64,000 nucleotides of DNA from Bedellia somnulentella. Taxonomy: Eukaryota; Arthropoda; Insecta; Lepidoptera; Bedelliidae. The position numbers and the translations under genes were made by a program. Location: positions 7,266,501 through 7,330,500 of the forward strand of contig OY755197.1 in NCBI GenBank assembly GCA_963576735.1, read 5' to 3'. Below, piece after piece: positions 49,501 to 54,340 of this stretch (position 1 is the first letter of the stretch; each line of letters starts with the position of its first letter). The notes under the pieces are model-generated. The model saw only the letters and a program-made list of their open reading frames with translations. It was not told the origin of the DNA and ran no database searches.

Positions 49501-52500
49501 GTCGCTACCCCTCACTACCCACGGGTGTCGTAAGAGGCGACTAAGGGTATTGGGGCTTTTTATTGGATTTTTGGGCGATGCGTTTGGAGACCCATCACCA
49601 AAAACTTTTATTTTTACCATCTTTTCCCCACTCAACTTCCAAAAGTGGCTGAGGAATTTATAATTCCTTAGCTCTGGCTACCCCTTCTAGAGAAATATAG
49701 CCGTGAGTATATGTATGTATGTATATGTATATTAATTAAATTGTAGGGTCATGTTGCAGTTTCAATTACTTTCTATACAGATAAAACGAAATGTACTTAA
49801 GCATTAGTATAGATAAAACTAGTACACGGAAACATTATTACGCAATTTTTGTCTTATCGTGTAATTAAGTCAACTTTGATAAGAATACTCTAGTTACCTA
49901 ATGACTCTTTTAAAAGTCGGTCAAGATGCTGCATTCTGTGGGTTTCTTTCCCTATATCCACTACAATTATTCCCTTTTTTTATTTGTTCTCGATTAATTA
50001 TATTTGAAAGTCTTTCCTTTTTTTATTTTAAATGACAAACGTTACAGAACATCATAGTCCCGTTGGATAGAATAAATCTGTGAAAGATCCCTTAAGTAAA
50101 ATCACACAAGATCTCGAGTCTTCTGCAATTTATAGTTATTAATAGGTGAGACAAAGCCATGTTTTATATATTGGGGAGTTAACAAAAAGCTGTATGACAT
50201 ATCTTTGTATCAATTTTATTATCTAATAGCATGAAGTTACTATCTAAACAGGAGAGCGCACTTACAAAAATATGGTACACAATAATGAAATTTACTACAC
50301 GGCAATAAAGCTTATAATCTTTTGAACACTGTCAACTACCGAACTAGATGAGTGTGTCCCGCTCGCTCGATTGCCAGTCGAGATTATGTTCAAAGAAAAA
50401 CAAATTCAAACGTATTTATAGGGAATATTTTATAAAAAGCAGGTTACCAACTATTCCTTTTTAATAAATTGTTTTAATTATTATCGTCGTCTATCAACTT
50501 AGAGATAAATAATCTATTAAGTTTGGTAATCGGTAAAATAATATTTATAACGGGTATCCCCATGGAAACAAGATAAATAAGGTGTACATAATTTATCCTC
50601 TTTTCGTGTGTTTCGGAGCTTTTACCATTACCAAAATACCTTTCCATTTCAAATAAATAATATAAGTGAAATAAGATGCCGGCTTAACATAGCAAAAATA
50701 TTTTTCTACCCGCCCATCGTAAAAAGCAACTTAGGCTTTTGTTTTAGGGCTTTTGAACTTATTTACACACATACATATACTCACGGCTATAACTCCCTTA
50801 AAGGGGTAGCCAGAGCTTTGAAATGAGAAATTCCTCAGCCACTTTTGGAAGTTGATTGGGGAAAAGATGGTAATAATAAATGATTTTGGTGACGGGTCTC
50901 CAACCACATCGCCCAAAAATCACTCAAAAAGCCCCTAGCCTTAGTCGCCTCTTACGATCACCCACGGGTAGAAATGGGGTAGTGTTATTCTAAGCCGACA
51001 CTACACGGCAACTTATTTACTAGATACTTTATCATCCTTTTAATACCACCATCCTTTAATTCTTCATAAAGTAGCTGAGAAAATTTTAATTCTCAAGCCC
51101 TGGCTAACCCTTCTTTTGTAATCTACTAATTAAGAATATGAATGTATGTAAATATGAGTGCTTTTGTAACTTTTAGAGGAACTCTCATTAAAACACTAAC
51201 AGATGGTCACCCTACTTAAAACGAGACACAGCCCACTAGTAAGCCATCCTTGTTCAGGACACTTTAGGACGCCAAAGCGCATTCCTGTTTAAATAGTACT
51301 TCCATATCTATTAGTAAAATCCACAGAATATTCACACGGGAAAAGTATAGTATTTTTGACATTTCTAAGATGAAACGGGATGATGTATAAGCCTATATTA
51401 TTTATAAATTATTTATTGTTGTATATTTCTTTTGCTGTGTAGGGTTGGCTTAGAATAGCACTACCCCATTTCTGCCGGTGGGTGTACTTAAGAAGCGACA
51501 AACGGTATTGGGGCTTTTAAGGGTTTTAGGGCGATGCGGTTGGAGACCCATCACCAACAATCCAAAATCACACTCAGCTTTCCAAAAGTGGCTGAGGAAT
51601 TTCTAGTTCCTTAGCTCTGGCTACCCCTTCTAGGGATTTATAGCCGTGAGTATATGTATGTATATATGTATGTATATTTCTATTGATGAAATAAAAATGA
51701 AAAAATCGTTTAAATCGTTTCGAAGCCTTTTATATTATAGAAAAATATATACAGAACTAAATTTTCTATTTATTATTACTATGGATATAGATAACTTGTA
51801 TCTAATCTGTGTATAATATGTCCTTATATATTTATTATTTATTTATTTAGATGGATTATACTAAGATTTTTTCAGGCTTCCAATGAATACTAGTAAATTT
51901 ATAATAGTAGTATAGAAGATATAGGTAGATTAGAACATTTCCCTTGGATCAATTTTCAAAGCCAGTTGGCCAATTGGCGTTTTTGGTAAGTTTAGGGGAT
52001 TCAATGTCAGACATACCTTTCCAGATTCCGTTGTGATATCTAAACAGTTCCCCAATTTAGCGGCTGCTATTCCTTCTTCACATTCTTTTTGTTTACTATA
52101 ACATAAAAAAAATGATTTTTTAGTGCTTTTCGTGTATTTTTTATATTAATTATGGTTCAAGTTTTGGTTAATCGGTTAGAGCTTCAGGCTCACGACTCAA
52201 GAGTTCTGGTTCGTTTCCCAGGACTGAACTCTCATATTTTTTTATTGTTAAATTTTGCCCCAGTTTTACAATGGATATAATACAAGTAAATTATGATGCA
52301 CCCGTTAAAGTCTGCCTGACTCCCATGAATCAGAGAGGTGAAGAAATCTCTACACTATGATATATTTGAGTCAATTAATGTGACATAATGGTCATAAAAA
52401 TATATTTGATCATGATAAAGTGAGGGTAGGACGTGAATCTCGCACTGTTAAGATACAGTGACGATTTGAAAATGATGGGCTTAACTTATTAATAATTTAC

Positions 52501-53483
52501 TTAGTAGAGGACGACCTCGGAGGACACATTTGGATCAAATAGAAAATGTGCTCAAAAAGGCAGGTGTCCGCAGTATGAAGAATAAAAGAGCATGTATGAA
52601 AAGATTGATGGATGTAAACGAAGCCAGAGAGGTTTGCCAGGATCGTACAAAGTGGCGATCGATAGTCTCTGCCTACCCCAATGGGAACTATCGGCGTGAG
52701 AATATGTATGTATGTATGTATGTACTTATCCCTTTAAAGTTATCTGTTAGCTGGCAGAGACGGTCCTTCTACGGTAATTATGACTAATTTTATCCCAGCT
52801 TTAGAAGGGTTATTTAAATATTAATAATACATGAATATAACCTGTTAGGTGTGAAATACTTGTGTGTGTAAATTGTATAATCTGATAAAATTTGAGTTGA
52901 TTGATTACGTAGTCAAAAAGTTGTTGATGTATTTTTTAATATTATTAAATTAACAATTGTGTGAATTTGTATATCTAGGGCGCATAAATATATCTGATTC
53001 TTTGGGTGCATAACTAAGGGTACCAATGCCCTTGACCAACGTACCTATAATATATATATTCCCAAGACTTTTAGGTGATAGGCACATCACCCACAATTTT
53101 TTTTTTTAATATTTCGCCCACTCAACATCTAAAAGTGTCTGAGGAATTTACAGTTCTAAAGCTCTGGCTACCCCTTTTAGGTATTTGTAGCTGGAAGCAT
53201 AAGTAAGTATACATAAATCTAATAGTTTAAGAAGCTGATTTAATGATTTAGGCTTCAGTATTAAGGTAAACTGCTAAACTTTGCGAAATTTATTCTAGGC
53301 TTACTTACTCATAATATTCATTACAACATTGATCCATAGCTAACTTGCACATGGTAATGTATTCTGCAGAGACCCTTGGAGGTGACAATGAAGAGCAACT
53401 TGACATGGAGTTGTTCCTGGCATACGAAGTCCCCTCGGTGCAGCAAGTCTTTATCACCTCTCCCAGTTGAGTGGCGAATGAAG
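22404..53483 (-). CDS. fibulin-like extracellular matrix protein (27 exons; 5' end missing)
   Basis: Seen: 27 exons, about 1,288 codons, in order anaphylatoxin-like modules (paired cysteines CC...CC, exons 1-3), a Thr-rich linker (exon 4), many EGF/cbEGF modules (exons 5-24), then a C-terminal domain (exons 25-27) ending VSEYEF-TAG at 22404. Many EGF exons begin D-[IV]-[DN]-E-C and keep phase 1 at both ends, so modules can be duplicated by exon shuffling. Known: fibulins are secreted, calcium-binding matrix glycoproteins of basement membranes and elastic fibres, made of anaphylatoxin modules (fibulin-1/2), cbEGF repeats and a fibulin-type C-terminal domain. Inference: closest to fibulin-1/2, with more EGF-type exons than the nine of vertebrate fibulin-1, and a mucin-like exon. 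The signal-peptide exon is not found. One junction (26776 to 23505) breaks phase. Introns hold dozens of mobile elements. Hemicentin-type proteins also have EGF and fibulin ends, but the anaphylatoxin start argues for fibulin. Confidence 0.88.
23061..23176 (-). CDS. fibulin-like exon 26: C-terminal domain
   Basis: Acceptor TTTTTCAG, donor GTAAGT, phase 0 to 2. It codes [20 protein letters not shown] and [14 protein letters not shown], part of the fibulin-type module. Confidence 0.87.
23385..23505 (-). CDS. fibulin-like exon 25: start of C-terminal domain
   Basis: Acceptor TATTTGCAG, donor GTAAAT, leaving phase 0; the coding frame needs an incoming phase of 2. It codes [16 protein letters not shown], then [19 protein letters not shown]. 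The C...C...C pattern followed by a beta-strand-like run is that of fibulins. Confidence 0.82.
23625..23843 (-). repeat. family A copy
   Basis: TGCATACATACTCATGCCAT to CTAAGCCGGCACTACAC, subfamily with the CGTGGGTAGAA block. Confidence 0.78.
23930..24345. mobile_element. family C foldback element, both arms present
   Basis: The left arm carries a complete tRNA-like block in minus orientation (23996-24066) and the right arm one in plus orientation (24218-24290). The arms continue as ACGTTTAAGTAGTGTTTGCG and its complement. Termini have GGGGATTATTACTAATAAA / TTTATTTACTAG. Confidence 0.85.
24393..24600 (-). repeat. family A copy, old
   Basis: TACTCACGTCTTAAAGTCCC to CAGCCAACATTACATAGCC; many substitutions. 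Confidence 0.62.
24631..26680 (+). repeat. family A copy split by a TTAA element
   Basis: The 5' part is 24631-24777 and the 3' part 26593-26680 (TTAACTTCCATATGTGGC to GCCGTGAGAATATGTAT). The 1.8 kb between is a separate insertion. Confidence 0.78.
24778..26592. mobile_element. non-autonomous TTAA (piggyBac-type) element
   Basis: Starts TTAA|GGGCCTCCC and ends GGGGACGCCC|TTAA, inside a family A SINE. No transposase frame is seen. It contains pieces of family A at 25757-25922 (-) and 26033-26102 (+) and a tRNA-like stretch at about 25383-25450. Confidence 0.75.
26776..26913 (-). CDS. fibulin-like exon 24: last cbEGF
   Basis: Acceptor TTTTTGCAG, phase 1. It codes [33 protein letters not shown] and PAGYMLQ, matching the last EGF before a fibulin C-terminal domain. 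The best donor (CAGG|GTGAAT) leaves phase 1, but the next exon needs phase 2. Confidence 0.83.
27222..27475 (-). repeat. family A SINE-like copy
   Basis: (CATA)n GTATACTCACGGC to CTAAGCCGGCACTACACGGC, full length, in a fibulin-like gene intron. Confidence 0.85.
27657..27796 (-). CDS. fibulin-like exon 23: cbEGF module
   Basis: Acceptor TTTTTACAG, donor GTAAGT, phase 2 to 1. It codes [34 protein letters not shown] and RKSCI. Confidence 0.88.
27855..27995 (+). repeat. LINE 3' end (RTE-like), old copy
   Basis: GTATGAAGAATAAAAGAGCATG ... GAGAGGTTTGC ... GGGAACTAATGGCGTGAGTAT matches the better copy at 52505-52730 with deletions. Confidence 0.68.
28353..28480 (-). CDS. fibulin-like exon 22: cbEGF module
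   Basis: Acceptor TGATTACAG, donor GTAAGT, phase 0 to 2. It codes [20 protein letters not shown] and [16 protein letters not shown]. Confidence 0.88.
28563..28815 (-). repeat. family A SINE-like copy
   Basis: TACATACATACATATACTCACGG to ACACTACACAGC, full length. Confidence 0.85.
29026..29131. repeat. perfect hairpin of about 46-bp arms
   Basis: ATAATTGAAACAACTTTTTG ... TTTTAATCGCGTGTTA and its exact complement flank a loop of about a dozen bases. The arm sequence also starts the repeats at 43040 and 45111. Confidence 0.9.
29262..30010. mobile_element. older family C relative split by a TTAA element
   Basis: GAAACTTCATGTGGGGATTA and GGAAAGAAAAATTTCG on the left, and a tRNA-like block (29906-29968, AGCTCAGTTGGCAGAGC, GGTTCAAGTCC) with TTTTTCTTTCCTCGATTG on the right. 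The TTAA element 29432-29873 sits between. Confidence 0.65.
29432..29873. mobile_element. non-autonomous TTAA element, second copy
   Basis: TTAA|GGGCCTCCCCG at the left and CGGGGACGCCC|TTAA at the right. Same termini as 24778-26592 but only about 440 bp. Confidence 0.75.
30325..30420 (-). CDS. fibulin-like exon 21: rest of cbEGF
   Basis: Acceptor TTGTTTCAG, donor GTAAAG, phase 0 to 0. It codes [18 protein letters not shown] and [14 protein letters not shown], completing the module begun by VDEC in exon 20. Confidence 0.87.
30479..30812 (+). repeat. family B tRNA-derived SINE, full length
   Basis: Starts with a clear tRNA-like head, ACCGTGATAGCCCAGTGGG ... GTGTTCAAATCCTGGGTCG (box A and box B style). 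Body GGCGATAGGCCTGCCCCC; ends with a (TTATG)n tail. Confidence 0.88.
30868..31090. repeat. MITE relative (AGGTCTACT family)
   Basis: AGGTCTACTCTTCTAGTA ... GAAACCAACGACAAC-type core ... GCCTATTATCGTTC, as in 20488-20770 and 40249-41075. Confidence 0.6.
31174..31331 (-). CDS. fibulin-like exon 20: one cbEGF and start of the next
   Basis: Acceptor TTTCCGCAG, donor GTATGC, phase 1 to 0. It codes [36 protein letters not shown], then [12 protein letters not shown], which runs into exon 21. Confidence 0.9.
31630..31720 (+). repeat. family A 3' fragment
   Basis: CAAATTTGGCTGAGGAGTTTC to GTGAGTATATGTATGTATG, just downstream of the donor of fibulin-like exon 19. Confidence 0.7.
31742..31873 (-). CDS. 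fibulin-like exon 19: degenerate EGF end
   Basis: Acceptor TTTTTAG, donor GTATTA, phase 1 to 1. It codes a charged linker ([18 protein letters not shown]) and a terminal half [20 protein letters not shown]. Confidence 0.78.
31943..32003 (-). repeat. family B 3' tip
   Basis: CATAAACGTTCACGCCG ... CCCCGAAGGGGTTGGCAGAG, only about 60 bp. Confidence 0.7.
32256..32432 (-). CDS. fibulin-like exon 18: cbEGF module
   Basis: Acceptor ATTTTCCAG, donor GTAATA, phase 1 to 1. It codes [36 protein letters not shown] and a hydrophilic tail ending FPSGYENIP. Confidence 0.87.
32512..32722. mobile_element. family C element as a long perfect hairpin
   Basis: Arms of about 76 bases (32534-32609 and 32643-32718) with a 33-base loop. 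Loop and right arm contain a 74-nt tRNA-like sequence (32611-32684) with a 7-bp acceptor stem (GACACTG/CAGTGTC), a 4-bp D stem and a 5-bp T stem (GCGGG/CCCGC). The anticodon arm is not canonical, so it is not called a tRNA gene. Confidence 0.88.
33002..33109 (-). CDS. fibulin-like exon 17: cysteine-poor segment
   Basis: Acceptor AATTTCAG, donor GTTAGT, phase 1 to 1. It codes a basic aromatic stretch ([20 protein letters not shown]), then [15 protein letters not shown], the end of a degenerate EGF-like module. Confidence 0.78.
33149..33516 (+). repeat. family B tRNA-derived SINE
   Basis: ACGACATGATAGTCCAGTG head to GGGGATAAACGGCGCGAACG and a TTATG tail. Confidence 0.85.
33671..33859 (-). CDS. 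fibulin-like exon 16: cbEGF plus Thr-rich tail
   Basis: Acceptor TTTTTTCAG, donor GTAAGA, phase 1 to 1, no long ORF of its own. It codes [37 protein letters not shown], then a Ser/Thr/Pro tail ([15 protein letters not shown]). Confidence 0.85.
34030..34439 (-). CDS. fibulin-like exon 15: Ser/Thr/Glu/Lys-rich linker
   Basis: The longest exon (410 bp), acceptor AATTTCAG, donor GTAAGA, phase 2 to 1. About 125 residues rich in Ser, Thr, Glu, Asp, Lys and Pro, with Asn-X-Ser/Thr sites, and no cysteine until the final [16 protein letters not shown]. It looks like an extended, probably glycosylated spacer that replaces the middle of an EGF module. Confidence 0.82.
34511..34667 (-). CDS. fibulin-like exon 14: partial cbEGF and acidic tail
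   Basis: Acceptor CTTTCAG, donor GTAAGT, phase 1 to 2. It starts [20 protein letters not shown], then [17 protein letters not shown], and ends in a Glu/Tyr-rich stretch ([12 protein letters not shown]) leading into the exon 15 linker. Confidence 0.85.
34690..35055 (-). repeat. family B tRNA-derived SINE, full length
   Basis: ACATAACATAACATAAACG to ACTGGGCTATCACGGTTGC, mirror of 30479-30812, in a fibulin-like gene intron. Confidence 0.87.
35089..35310 (+). repeat. family A copy
   Basis: CTGTTTAGTGTCAGCTTAG to CCGTGAGTGTATGTGTG. Confidence 0.8.
35537..35680 (-). CDS. fibulin-like exon 13: cbEGF module
   Basis: Acceptor CATTTCAG, donor GTAAAT, phase 1 to 1. It codes [19 protein letters not shown] and [15 protein letters not shown]. 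Confidence 0.88.
35722..35950 (+). repeat. family A copy
   Basis: GCTGTGTAGTGTCGGCTTAG to GCCGTGAGCATATGTATG, 42 bases beyond the acceptor side of fibulin-like exon 13. Confidence 0.85.
36106..36234 (-). CDS. fibulin-like exon 12: cbEGF module
   Basis: Acceptor ATTTTAG, donor GTAAGT, phase 1 to 1. A canonical cb[39 protein letters not shown]. Confidence 0.9.
36835..36893 (-). CDS. fibulin-like exon 11: second half of cbEGF
   Basis: A 59-bp exon, acceptor AATTTACAG, donor GTATAC, phase 2 to 1. It codes [19 protein letters not shown], closing the module begun in exon 10. Confidence 0.75.
37271..37373 (-). CDS. fibulin-like exon 10: first half of cbEGF
   Basis: Acceptor TGTTTCAG, donor GTAAGT, phase 1 to 2. 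It codes [18 protein letters not shown] and [15 protein letters not shown]. The module is split and finishes in exon 11. Confidence 0.82.
37535..38206 (-). repeat. family D tRNA-derived SINE, split by family C
   Basis: The minus-strand head (38206 inward) reads GCCTCCGTGGTCTAGCGG ... GGTTCGATTCCCGAGGGG, a tRNA-like promoter. The body has CCGAAGCACGGAATCATC and ends near CATATAATATACGG. Interrupted at about 37655-37981. Confidence 0.8.
37655..37981. mobile_element. family C foldback element inside family D SINE
   Basis: Left arm AGAATAAATAAAGGAAAG with a short tRNA-like piece, right arm with a complete tRNA-like block (37829-37901). Flanked by a 12-bp duplication TAACGACTACTA (37643-37654 and 37982-37993). 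Confidence 0.82.
38216..39220 (+). mobile_element. piggyBac-type element, internally deleted
   Basis: Both ends read TTAACCCT(T/C)A(A/G)TT(G/A)ATCTG (left, and complement of the right), with TTAA flanks at 38216-38219 and 39217-39220. The motif GGGACTCC and its complement GGAGTCCC recur inside each end. About 1.0 kb; it carries the ORF at 38502-38924. In a fibulin-like gene intron, antisense to that gene. Confidence 0.82.
38502..38924 (+). CDS. piggyBac transposase C-terminal zinc-finger fragment
   Basis: An uninterrupted 140-codon frame from ATG. It starts [17 protein letters not shown], has [20 protein letters not shown], then [14 protein letters not shown] and KICTHC. Known: piggyBac transposases end in a cysteine-rich zinc-binding domain that binds the terminal repeats. 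The catalytic DDD domain is absent, so the protein cannot transpose by itself. The frame ends with a non-conserved hydrophobic run after [11 protein letters not shown]. The first 60 residues may be the real segment just before the CRD, fused to a new start. Confidence 0.65.
   Translation: MASSRQIVNLDQPDAESIILGWQTNLKSRLYNDRLPRQLRELISDIAKVPLVNEQQDDDDKLPRNQRKYCHICPSRLKRKTVYLCHSCKKPVCLGCTRKICTHCVATTRDELLHVFYFYTKHLPFFLFLKFQCIVIIIHK
39439..39588 (-). CDS. fibulin-like exon 9: cbEGF module
   Basis: Acceptor ATTTCAG, donor GTATGT, phase 1 to 1. It codes [19 protein letters not shown] and [17 protein letters not shown]. Confidence 0.87.
40337..40585. mobile_element. Harbinger-type hairpin MITE
   Basis: TTA flanks (40334-40336 and 40586-40588) and inverted repeats of about 75-80 bases beginning GGGCCGGCGCTGACTGCCGG. 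No coding capacity. Confidence 0.8.
40705..40952 (-). repeat. family A SINE-like copy with 13-bp TSD
   Basis: TCTCCATATATCA at 40692-40704 and 40953-40965 flanks a complete copy. Confidence 0.9.
41419..41909 (-). repeat. LINE 3' fragment with nested family A, 18-bp TSD
   Basis: TCAATTCAATTTCGTATT at 41401-41418 and 41910-41927 flanks a block made of a LINE end (41419-41640, same family as 46881-47355) and a family A copy (41652-41887). Confidence 0.8.
41982..42161 (-). CDS. fibulin-like exon 8: cbEGF module with insert
   Basis: Acceptor TTCCACAG, donor GTATGT, phase 1 to 1. It starts [17 protein letters not shown] and ends [17 protein letters not shown] Gly/Pro/Lys-rich insert lengthens the third disulfide loop. 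Confidence 0.87.
42462..42535 (+). repeat. LINE 3' end fragment (RTE-like)
   Basis: TAGAGAGGTTTGTCAGGATC ... CCAATGGGAACTAATGGTG, as in 52505-52730. Confidence 0.68.
43040..43225 (+). repeat. repeat with TTTTAATCGCGTGTTATTAC
   Basis: ATAATTGAAACAACTATTG ... CCCGACGTTTCGAAAAC ... GGTCACGGGAAGACTGAGG. The same repeat as 45111-45590 and related to the hairpin at 29026. Confidence 0.75.
43262..43420. repeat. family A 3' part joined to a LINE 3' end
   Basis: Family A (+) 3' part ends GAGTATATGTATATG(TATG)n at about 43371, then the complement of the LINE tail reads GCTCACGCCATTAGTTCC. The two elements meet at a shared TATG tail. Confidence 0.68.
43716..44590. repeat. dispersed repeat (degenerate)
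   Basis: CTGTCTGGCTGTCTGTCTGTC, ACGGATTTTAACGAAACTTGG, and an end GCGAAGCTGGGACGATCCAC. A fragment with GTCCGCCCCAGCTTCGCAC at 55684-55990 is a relative in the other direction. Family not identified. Confidence 0.45.
44653..44814 (-). CDS. fibulin-like exon 7: cbEGF module
   Basis: Acceptor TTTTTCTAG, donor GTAAGT, phase 1 to 1. It starts [18 protein letters not shown] and ends [14 protein letters not shown], with a basic insert before the last cysteine pair. Confidence 0.87.
45111..45590 (+). repeat. repeat with TTTAATCGCGTGTTATTAC, split by family A
   Basis: Same family as 43040-43225; interrupted by the family A copy at 45239-45472. Confidence 0.75.
45239..45472 (-). repeat. family A SINE-like copy with 14-bp TSD
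   Basis: TTATTTGTCATTTC at 45225-45238 and 45473-45486. The element runs from (CATA)n to CACTACACAGCTAGC. Confidence 0.92.
45623..45746 (-). CDS. fibulin-like exon 6: EGF module
   Basis: Acceptor CTTTACAG, donor GTAACA, phase 0 to 1. It codes [17 protein letters not shown] and [19 protein letters not shown], very like the first EGF of fibulin-1. Confidence 0.87.
46300..46563. mobile_element. 264-bp MITE with about 50-bp inverted repeats
   Basis: TCGCACTCTCAGAACGAAAG ... and its complement at the other end, with a few mismatches. Its right end is about 45 bases from fibulin-like exon 5. Confidence 0.8.
46609..46742 (-). CDS. fibulin-like exon 5: EGF module
   Basis: Acceptor TTTTTTACAG, donor GTACAT, phase 1 to 0. 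EGF spacing: [15 protein letters not shown], then [18 protein letters not shown]. Confidence 0.85.
46787..47535. repeat. family A copies interrupted by a LINE 3' fragment
   Basis: A + family A 5' part (46787-46880) is cut at GGGCGAT, followed by the LINE fragment; the SINE resumes at about 47330 (ATGCGGTTGAAGACCC) and runs to 47430, then a - family A 5' part (47432-47535). Confidence 0.72.
46881..47355 (-). pseudogene. non-LTR retrotransposon C-terminal fragment
   Basis: A 98-codon minus-strand frame (47355-47059) codes [39 protein letters not shown] and [16 protein letters not shown], which resembles the very C-terminal end of Jockey/CR1-type reverse-transcriptase proteins of insects. The 3' UTR ends in a (TTTTA)n-type tail at 46881. 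The 5' part is missing. Confidence 0.68.
47655..47727 (-). CDS. fibulin-like exon 4: Thr-rich linker
   Basis: A 73-bp exon, acceptor CTTTCAG, donor GTAAAT, phase 0 to 1. It codes a linker with five consecutive Thr ([15 protein letters not shown]) between the anaphylatoxin region and the first EGF. Confidence 0.7.
47755..47880 (-). repeat. family B fragment
   Basis: GGATTGGTAGAGTAACTAAT ... ACCCACGTTTTACTTGGACAG ... GATAGGGGGCACGCCTATTC; body only. Confidence 0.7.
48353..48890 (+). repeat. two family A copies in tandem
   Basis: 48353-48590 (GCTGTGTAATTTTGG to GTGAGTATATGTATG) and 48636-48890 (GCTGTGTAGCGTCGGCTTAG to CCGTGAGTATATGTATG). The second ends close to fibulin-like exon 3. Confidence 0.82.
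48912..49031 (-). CDS. fibulin-like exon 3: anaphylatoxin-like module
   Basis: Acceptor TTTTCCAG, donor GTAATT, phase 0 to 0. It codes [17 protein letters not shown] and ends FAKCCK: paired cysteines at both ends, as in the third anaphylatoxin module of fibulin-1. Confidence 0.82.
49116..49730 (+). repeat. two family A copies in tandem
   Basis: 49120-49352 (GTGCCGGCTTAGAATGTCAC to GTGAGTATATG(TATG)n) and 49477-49730 (CTGTGTAGTGCCGGCTTAG to CCGTGAGTATATGTATG). Confidence 0.83.
50675..51145 (+). repeat. old family A copy with a younger one nested in it
   Basis: An old + copy in two parts (50675-50755 and 51021-51145). The younger minus copy 50767-51009 sits between an 11-bp TSD, AACTTATTTAC (50756-50766 and 51010-51020). 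Confidence 0.85.
51431..51671 (+). repeat. family A SINE-like copy with 10-bp TSD
   Basis: GTATATTTCT at 51421-51430 and 51672-51681 flanks a + copy. Confidence 0.85.
52017..52095 (-). CDS. fibulin-like exon 2: anaphylatoxin region
   Basis: A 79-bp exon, acceptor TTATAG, donor GTATGT, phase 2 to 0. It codes [20 protein letters not shown], continuing the cysteine-rich N-terminal region. Confidence 0.78.
52505..52730 (+). pseudogene. LINE 3' end with coding tail (RTE-like)
   Basis: An open frame codes [20 protein letters not shown], then [17 protein letters not shown], close to the C-terminus of RTE-type LINE polymerases in Lepidoptera. It ends GGCGTGAGAATATG(TATG)n. 5'-truncated. Confidence 0.62.
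53010..53205 (+). repeat. family A copy, old
   Basis: ATTTCGCCCACTCAACATC ... GGCTACCCCTTTTAGGTATT; the 5' part is barely recognisable. Confidence 0.6.
53309..53483 (-). CDS. fibulin-like exon 1 seen: anaphylatoxin-like module
   Basis: Acceptor TCATTCCAG, donor GTAAGT; enters in phase 1, leaves in phase 2. It codes [16 protein letters not shown] and [12 protein letters not shown], the paired-cysteine pattern of fibulin anaphylatoxin modules. The preceding exon, with a signal peptide, is not seen. Confidence 0.82.
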
Positions 53484-53902
53484 CTGGAATGAGAAAAAAT
53501 AATACTTCTTTACATTTGCATTACATAGCTTAAAAGATTTTTCGATAATTTTATCATGAATATATATACTATTACCGTAAAACTGTCTGGAAAACATCTT
53601 GAGGAAACCCACATGGCTGAGTTGTACATAGTTATGTGAGCAGGGCCGTCTTAAACTAGACCGGGGCCCTTGGGCACACAAGAATTTGAGGCCCTTATAG
53701 AAAGCAAAAAAAGCGAATTAAAATATCATTTTTTACTAATAAGTATGAGTATTACCGTTTACTCGTATTATAGGTAATCAAATGATGGAATGCTACTAGT
53801 TTTTTTGTGACGATTACGACAACGGTTATTTTCGGGATTTCTATTGAGCAATTTCTTCTATTATATCCCTAAATACAGTTTTTTTAAGAATGTCACTTTT
53901 TA

Positions 53903-54340
53903 AGCGCCCAGTACACAATGGCCAGTGATGGGCCACGCTCCGCAATGCACAATTGTAGGCCACGATCACTTGGTGTTCACACAATGGCCCATTGCTTGCG
54001 ATGGACGTCGAAGTAATTTTGGCTGCAGCTATTTATTTATTATACTGTATGTAATTTATTTTATTTATTTATGTTATTTTTACGTCATATAGTGATTATA
54101 AACACATTTTGCAATAAAATATCCCAAAAAAGTATAAGTATCTATGAGCGGCCGGTGGCGAACTAAACAATGGCCCACTGTGGAAACACCACCGGCCACG
54201 CTACGCCACGATTCCTTTGAAGTGTGCCCGAAAAACCGACAACTTCACCATTGCGCGCCACGATCGGCAATTGTCCGCCATCATGCACCATTGCCCCCTG
54301 TACACAGTGGGCCATCATGGGCCATTGTGTACTGGCCGCT
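53903..54340. mobile_element. MITE with TTA duplication
   Basis: AGCG(C/G)CCAGTACACAATGG inverted at both ends, flanked by TTA at 53900-53902 and 54341-54343. Inside are many CAATGGCC/GGCCATTG motifs. The small ORFs here are shadows of these repeats. Confidence 0.75.
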
